64,000 nucleotides of DNA, from assembly GCA_026982705.1 (NCBI GenBank), contig JALSGP010000027.1:62001-126000 (forward strand), given 5' to 3'. Positions 56,063 through 64,000 of this stretch are shown here, in pieces. The notes beneath the pieces were generated by a model, which was given only the letters and a program-made list of their open reading frames with translations, was not told the DNA's origin and made no database searches. Numbering within the stretch: position 1 is the stretch's first letter; every line of letters begins with the position of its first letter. The position numbers and the translations under genes were made by a program. The DNA comes from Alphaproteobacteria bacterium (GTDB taxonomy: Bacteria; Pseudomonadota; Alphaproteobacteria; Geminicoccales; Geminicoccaceae).

Positions 56063-57220
56063 ATGTCCGCACCCTTCCGGCGCCGTCCCGACGCAGCGCT
56101 CGTGCTGGAGGACGGCAGGGTCTTTCTCGGCCACGGCTGCGGCCGGCCGGGCACGGCGGTGGGCGAGCTGGTCTTCAACACCGCCATGACCGGCTATCAG
56201 GAGATCCTCACCGACCCCTCCTACGCCGCCCAGATCGTCACCTTCACCTTCCCCCACATCGGCATCGTCGGCACCAACCGCGAGGATCCGGAGGCCGCCA
56301 CGCCGCACGTGCGCGGCATGGTCTGCCGCGCCAGCCCGGGCGATCCCTCCAACTGGCGCGCCACCCACACCCTCGCCACATGGCTCGACGCCCACGGCCT
56401 CTTCGCCGTCACCGGCATCGACACCCGCCGCCTCACCCGCATCCTCCGCGAGGAGGGCTTCAAGAACGCCGCCATCGCCTACGATCCCTCGGGCGACCTC
56501 GACCTCGACGGTCTCGCCCGCCGCGCCCGCGAGTGGCCCGGCATCGTCGGCATGGATCTGGTGGACGAGGTGAGCTGCACCCAGCGCTACGACTGGCACG
56601 AGGGTCTCTGGCGCTGGCCCGACGGCCACGGCACCGGCCCCGGCGACGGCCCGCGGGTGGTGGTGGTGGACTACGGCGTCAAGCGCAACATCCTGCGCGG
56701 GCTGGTGGATGCCGGCTTCCGGGTGACGGTGGTGCCGGGACGCACGCCGGCGTCGGAGATCCTGGCGCTGGCCCCGGACGGGGTGCTGCTCTCCAACGGC
56801 CCCGGCGATCCCGCCGCCACCGGCCGCTGGGCGGTGCCGCAGATCCGGGCGCTCCTCGACGCGGGCGTGCCCCTCTTCGGCATCTGCCTCGGCCACCAGA
56901 TGCTGGGGCTGGCGCTGGGGGCGCGCACCGTCAAGATGCCCTTCGGCCACCACGGCGCCAACCATCCCGTGCGGGAGCTGGCCACCGGGCGGGTGCTGGT
57001 CACCAGCCAGAACCACGGCTTCGCCATCGCCGACGAGGGGCTGCCGGATGCGGTGGAGGTGACCCACCGCTCCCTCTTCGACGGCACCATCCAGGGCATC
57101 CGGGTGCGGGGCCGTCCGGCCTTCTCGGTCCAGTTCCACCCCGAGGCCTCGCCCGGTCCCCACGACGCCCGGGGACTGTTCCGGCACTTCCGCACCCTGA
57201 TCGAAGCCTCCGGAAGCTGA
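56063..57220 (+). CDS. carA: Carbamoyl-phosphate synthase small (glutaminase) subunit
   Basis: 385 residues. The N-terminal module (LVLEDGRVFLG, FNTAMTGYQEILTDPSYA) precedes the class I glutaminase with nucleophile Cys in FGICLGHQM and catalytic His/Glu in QFHPEASPGPHD. Delivers ammonia through CarB. Three bp before carB. Confidence 0.97.
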   Translation: MSAPFRRRPDAALVLEDGRVFLGHGCGRPGTAVGELVFNTAMTGYQEILTDPSYAAQIVTFTFPHIGIVGTNREDPEAATPHVRGMVCRASPGDPSNWRATHTLATWLDAHGLFAVTGIDTRRLTRILREEGFKNAAIAYDPSGDLDLDGLARRAREWPGIVGMDLVDEVSCTQRYDWHEGLWRWPDGHGTGPGDGPRVVVVDYGVKRNILRGLVDAGFRVTVVPGRTPASEILALAPDGVLLSNGPGDPAATGRWAVPQIRALLDAGVPLFGICLGHQMLGLALGARTVKMPFGHHGANHPVRELATGRVLVTSQNHGFAIADEGLPDAVEVTHRSLFDGTIQGIRVRGRPAFSVQFHPEASPGPHDARGLFRHFRTLIEASGS

Positions 57221-57223
57221 TCC

Positions 57224-62008
<4,785 letters not shown>

Positions 62009-62052
62009 GGCGCCGCGGGCGGGCCGACGGTTCGGGGGAAGGAAGGGATACG

Positions 62053-62961
62053 GTGGTCAACTGGGATCGGATCCGCGTGTTCCTCGCGGTGGCCGAGGCC
62101 GGCAGCTTCACGCGCGCCGCCGAACGCCTGGGCCTCAGCCAGTCCGCCGTCTCTCGCCAGATCGGCGCCCTCGAGGAGGACCTGGGCGTCACCCTCTTCC
62201 ATCGTCACGCCCGCGGGCTCGTCCTCACCGAACAGGGCGAGCTGCTGCTGGAGGTGGCGCGGGAGATGGCCGAGCGCATGCACCGCGCCCAGGCGCTGCT
62301 GTCCGAGAGCCGCGACCGGCCGGCCGGTCACCTCCGGGTCAACACCACCGTCGGTCTCGGCACCGTCTGGCTCACCTCCCATCTGGCCGAGTTCTACGAG
62401 CGCTATCCCGAGATCACCGTCTCCCTCATCGTCACCGACGTGGACCTGGACCTCACCCTGCGCGAGGCGGACGTGGCCATCCGCATGCACCGGCCGCGCC
62501 ATCCCGACCTGGTCCAGCGGCGGCTCATGACCGGCCACACCCACATCTACGCCTCGCGCGACTATCTGGAAAAATACGGCCGTCCCGAGAGCCCGGACGA
62601 CCTCGACCGCCACCGTCTCGTGGCCTACGGCGAGGAGCCGGCCGGCGTGCCGGTGCCGGCCCTCAACTGGGTGCTGGTGGCCGGCCGCGAGCCCGGCGAT
62701 CCGCGTCCGCCGCGCAAGGCCACCCTCACCATCAACAACGTCTACGGCATGCTGCGGGCGGCGGAACGCGGCGTCGGCCTCGCCTCCCTGCCGGACTATC
62801 TCGCCCACCGCAGCTACCGGCTGGAACGGGTCCTGCCCGATCTCGAGGGCCCCACCTTCACCGCCTATTTCATCTATCCCAGCGAGCTGCGGCACAGCAA
62901 GCGGGTCACCGTCTTCCGCGACTTCCTGCTGGAGAAGGTGGCGGAACAGCCGGTGTGGTGA
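62053..62961 (+). CDS. LysR-family transcriptional regulator
   Basis: 302 residues. WDRIRVFLAVAEAGSFTRAA and SQSAVSRQIGALEEDLGVTLF form the winged helix-turn-helix; the effector domain follows. GTG 62053 has AAGGAAGG five bases upstream. The trxB-lysR pair is common in the Rhodospirillales, and a role in redox control is only inference. Confidence 0.93.
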   Translation: MVNWDRIRVFLAVAEAGSFTRAAERLGLSQSAVSRQIGALEEDLGVTLFHRHARGLVLTEQGELLLEVAREMAERMHRAQALLSESRDRPAGHLRVNTTVGLGTVWLTSHLAEFYERYPEITVSLIVTDVDLDLTLREADVAIRMHRPRHPDLVQRRLMTGHTHIYASRDYLEKYGRPESPDDLDRHRLVAYGEEPAGVPVPALNWVLVAGREPGDPRPPRKATLTINNVYGMLRAAERGVGLASLPDYLAHRSYRLERVLPDLEGPTFTAYFIYPSELRHSKRVTVFRDFLLEKVAEQPVW

Positions 62962-62978
62962 GGCGCCGTCGCCGCGGC

Positions 62979-63002
62979 GGACGGCCGGGAACGCGGCCGT
63001 CC
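62979..63002 (+). terminator. GC-rich hairpin after lysR
   Basis: GGACGGCC, loop GGGAACGC, GGCCGTCC: a perfect 8-bp stem 18 bp after the lysR stop, with no T-run. Confidence 0.4.
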
Positions 63003-63077
63003 CCGCACCGCCCTTGAACCGGCTCCCGCCCCTCCCCTTCTCTCGCCCGGGAGCGCCCGCCGTCCCGGAGCCCGTCC

Positions 63078-64000
63078 GTGCCCACCAGCCGTACCGCCGT
63101 CTTCCGCCGCATCGTCCGCGATCACATGGCGCCGCCGCCGGTGGTGGTGCGGCCCGAGACCACCGCCGAGGAGACGGTGGCCCGCATCGCCGAGGCCGGG
63201 GCCTCCGCCGCCGTGGTGGTGGACCCGCGGGAGCGCATCGTCGGCATCCTCACCGAACGCGACATCGTCCGCCGCATCGCCTGCCGGCGCATCGGCGACC
63301 GCCCCGTCGGCGGCTTCGCGACCTCGCCCGTCCTCACCATCGCCGCCGAGGATCAGCTCTACAAGGCCATCGGCTTCATGCGACGCCGGCGTCTGCGCCA
63401 CATGCCGGTGGTGGACGCCGCCGGCCGGCTCGTGGGCATGCTCTACCTGCACGAGGCGCTGGCGGTGGCGGCGGGGCCGCTGATGGACGACATCGACCGC
63501 CTCACCCACGAGGACACGCTCGCGGGGCTCCGCCAGGTCAAGGAGGCGCAGGTGGACGTGGCCGAGCGCCTGCTGGCCGACGGGGTGCCGGCGCCGGAGA
63601 TCCAGGAGCTGGTCTCCGACATCAACATGGACCTCTACCGGCGGGTGCTGCGGCTGCTGCTCCTGGAAATGCGGGAGGAGGGCTGGGGCGATCCGCCCGT
63701 ACCCTTCTGCTGCATCGTCATGGGCTCGGGCGGGCGCGGCGAGAGTCTCCTGTTCCCGGATCAGGACAACGGCTTCGTGCTGGCCGACTATCCCGACGAA
63801 CGCCACACCGCGGTGGACGCCTGGTTCGTGGAGCTGGCCGAGCGCATGACCCGGCGTCTCGACGGGCTGGGTTTCGCCTTCTGCCGGGGCGGGGTGATGG
63901 CCACCAATCCGGTCTGGCGCAAAAGCCTCTCCCAGTGGAAGACGCAGGTGTCGCTGTGGATGCGCCGGCTGCACGAGACGATGCTGCAGATGTGCGACAT
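63078..64000 (+). CDS. CBS-domain / DUF294 nucleotidyltransferase-like protein, C-terminus cut
   Basis: The first 307 residues are in the window. Two CBS domains (IVGILTERDIVRRIACR, HMPVVDAAGRLVGMLY) are followed by a linker and a DUF294 nucleotidyltransferase-like domain with the GSGGRGESLLFPDQDNG loop, where the last Asp/Asn/Gly replaces the D-N-D of active members. Likely a nucleotide-sensing signalling protein. Start GTG 63078 has GGAG seven bases upstream; an ATG 16 codons further on is a fallback. Confidence 0.88.
   Translation, partial: MPTSRTAVFRRIVRDHMAPPPVVVRPETTAEETVARIAEAGASAAVVVDPRERIVGILTERDIVRRIACRRIGDRPVGGFATSPVLTIAAEDQLYKAIGFMRRRRLRHMPVVDAAGRLVGMLYLHEALAVAAGPLMDDIDRLTHEDTLAGLRQVKEAQVDVAERLLADGVPAPEIQELVSDINMDLYRRVLRLLLLEMREEGWGDPPVPFCCIVMGSGGRGESLLFPDQDNGFVLADYPDERHTAVDAWFVELAERMTRRLDGLGFAFCRGGVMATNPVWRKSLSQWKTQVSLWMRRLHETMLQMCD

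Overview
The window is very GC-rich (roughly three quarters G+C by eye) and reads as a chromosomal segment of an alphaproteobacterium, probably Rhodospirillales-like. This rests on protein character and on familiar neighbourhoods: carA-carB-greA-trxB-lysR, an aminotransferase beside ftsK-lolA, coaE-dnaQ-dapB, MoxR-DUF58-DUF4159 divergent from DUF1285-Nudix-CCA transferase, and a class I PHA synthase. No order or genus can be fixed from the sequence alone. Genes are dense, and starts often overlap the preceding stop by 1 to 4 bases. Long open frames antisense to real genes are common and were discarded.

Layout. 1-1726: a lytic transglycosylase running off the left edge. 1727-2862: a 1.1 kb non-coding stretch with three 28-29 bp repeats at exactly 61 bp spacing (CRISPR-like). 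2863-8114: a degenerate EAL-like protein, cysQ-pyrD, and convergent pccA. 8191-11502: a branched-chain amino-acid-type ABC transporter (livGFHM) without its binding protein. 11657-20982: a secreted unknown protein, tRNA-Arg, a small c-type cytochrome, PHA synthase, a probable small RNA gene, an aminotransferase, ftsK, lolA and a glyoxalase. 21029-22588: a heavily damaged GMC oxidoreductase pseudogene. 22690-27849: dtd and a two-gene signalling unit (RpfC-like hybrid kinase plus REC-PAS-GGDEF-EAL regulator). 28205-31454: a histidine operon ending in a HisA-HisI-HisE fusion. 31461-35077: dapB, dnaQ, coaE, maf, a GGCT-like gene and rpmF. 35279-38197: a secreted nuclease and a TadG/TadE/TadE-like cluster. 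38310-40571: ROK kinase, CBS protein and DUF72. 40568-47232: a MoxR/DUF58/DUF4159 membrane cluster. 47350-54231: DUF1285, Nudix, CCA transferase, AbrB, EVE, hydrolase, EamA, CitE-like lyase and tRNA-Ala. 54232-55251: another 1 kb non-coding stretch with many GTCCGCA heptamers, followed by an AbrB/PIN toxin-antitoxin pair. 55969-64000: carAB, greA, trxB, lysR and a CBS/DUF294 protein cut by the right edge.

How the genes work together. The histidine operon covers five successive steps (2 to 6) of the pathway; one polypeptide carries steps 2-4, HisHF does step 5 and HisB step 6. The RpfC-like kinase and its neighbour form a probable phosphorelay to a c-di-GMP phosphodiesterase; in the classical Rpf system the output is HD-GYP instead of EAL. 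PHA synthase, propionyl-CoA carboxylase and the Liv transporter suggest storage-polymer and branched-chain or odd-chain carbon metabolism.

The strongest candidates for something new are the HisA-HisI-HisE fusion, the RpfC/EAL pair, the orphan small RNA beside phaC and the miniature CRISPR-like array. None has been checked against a database.
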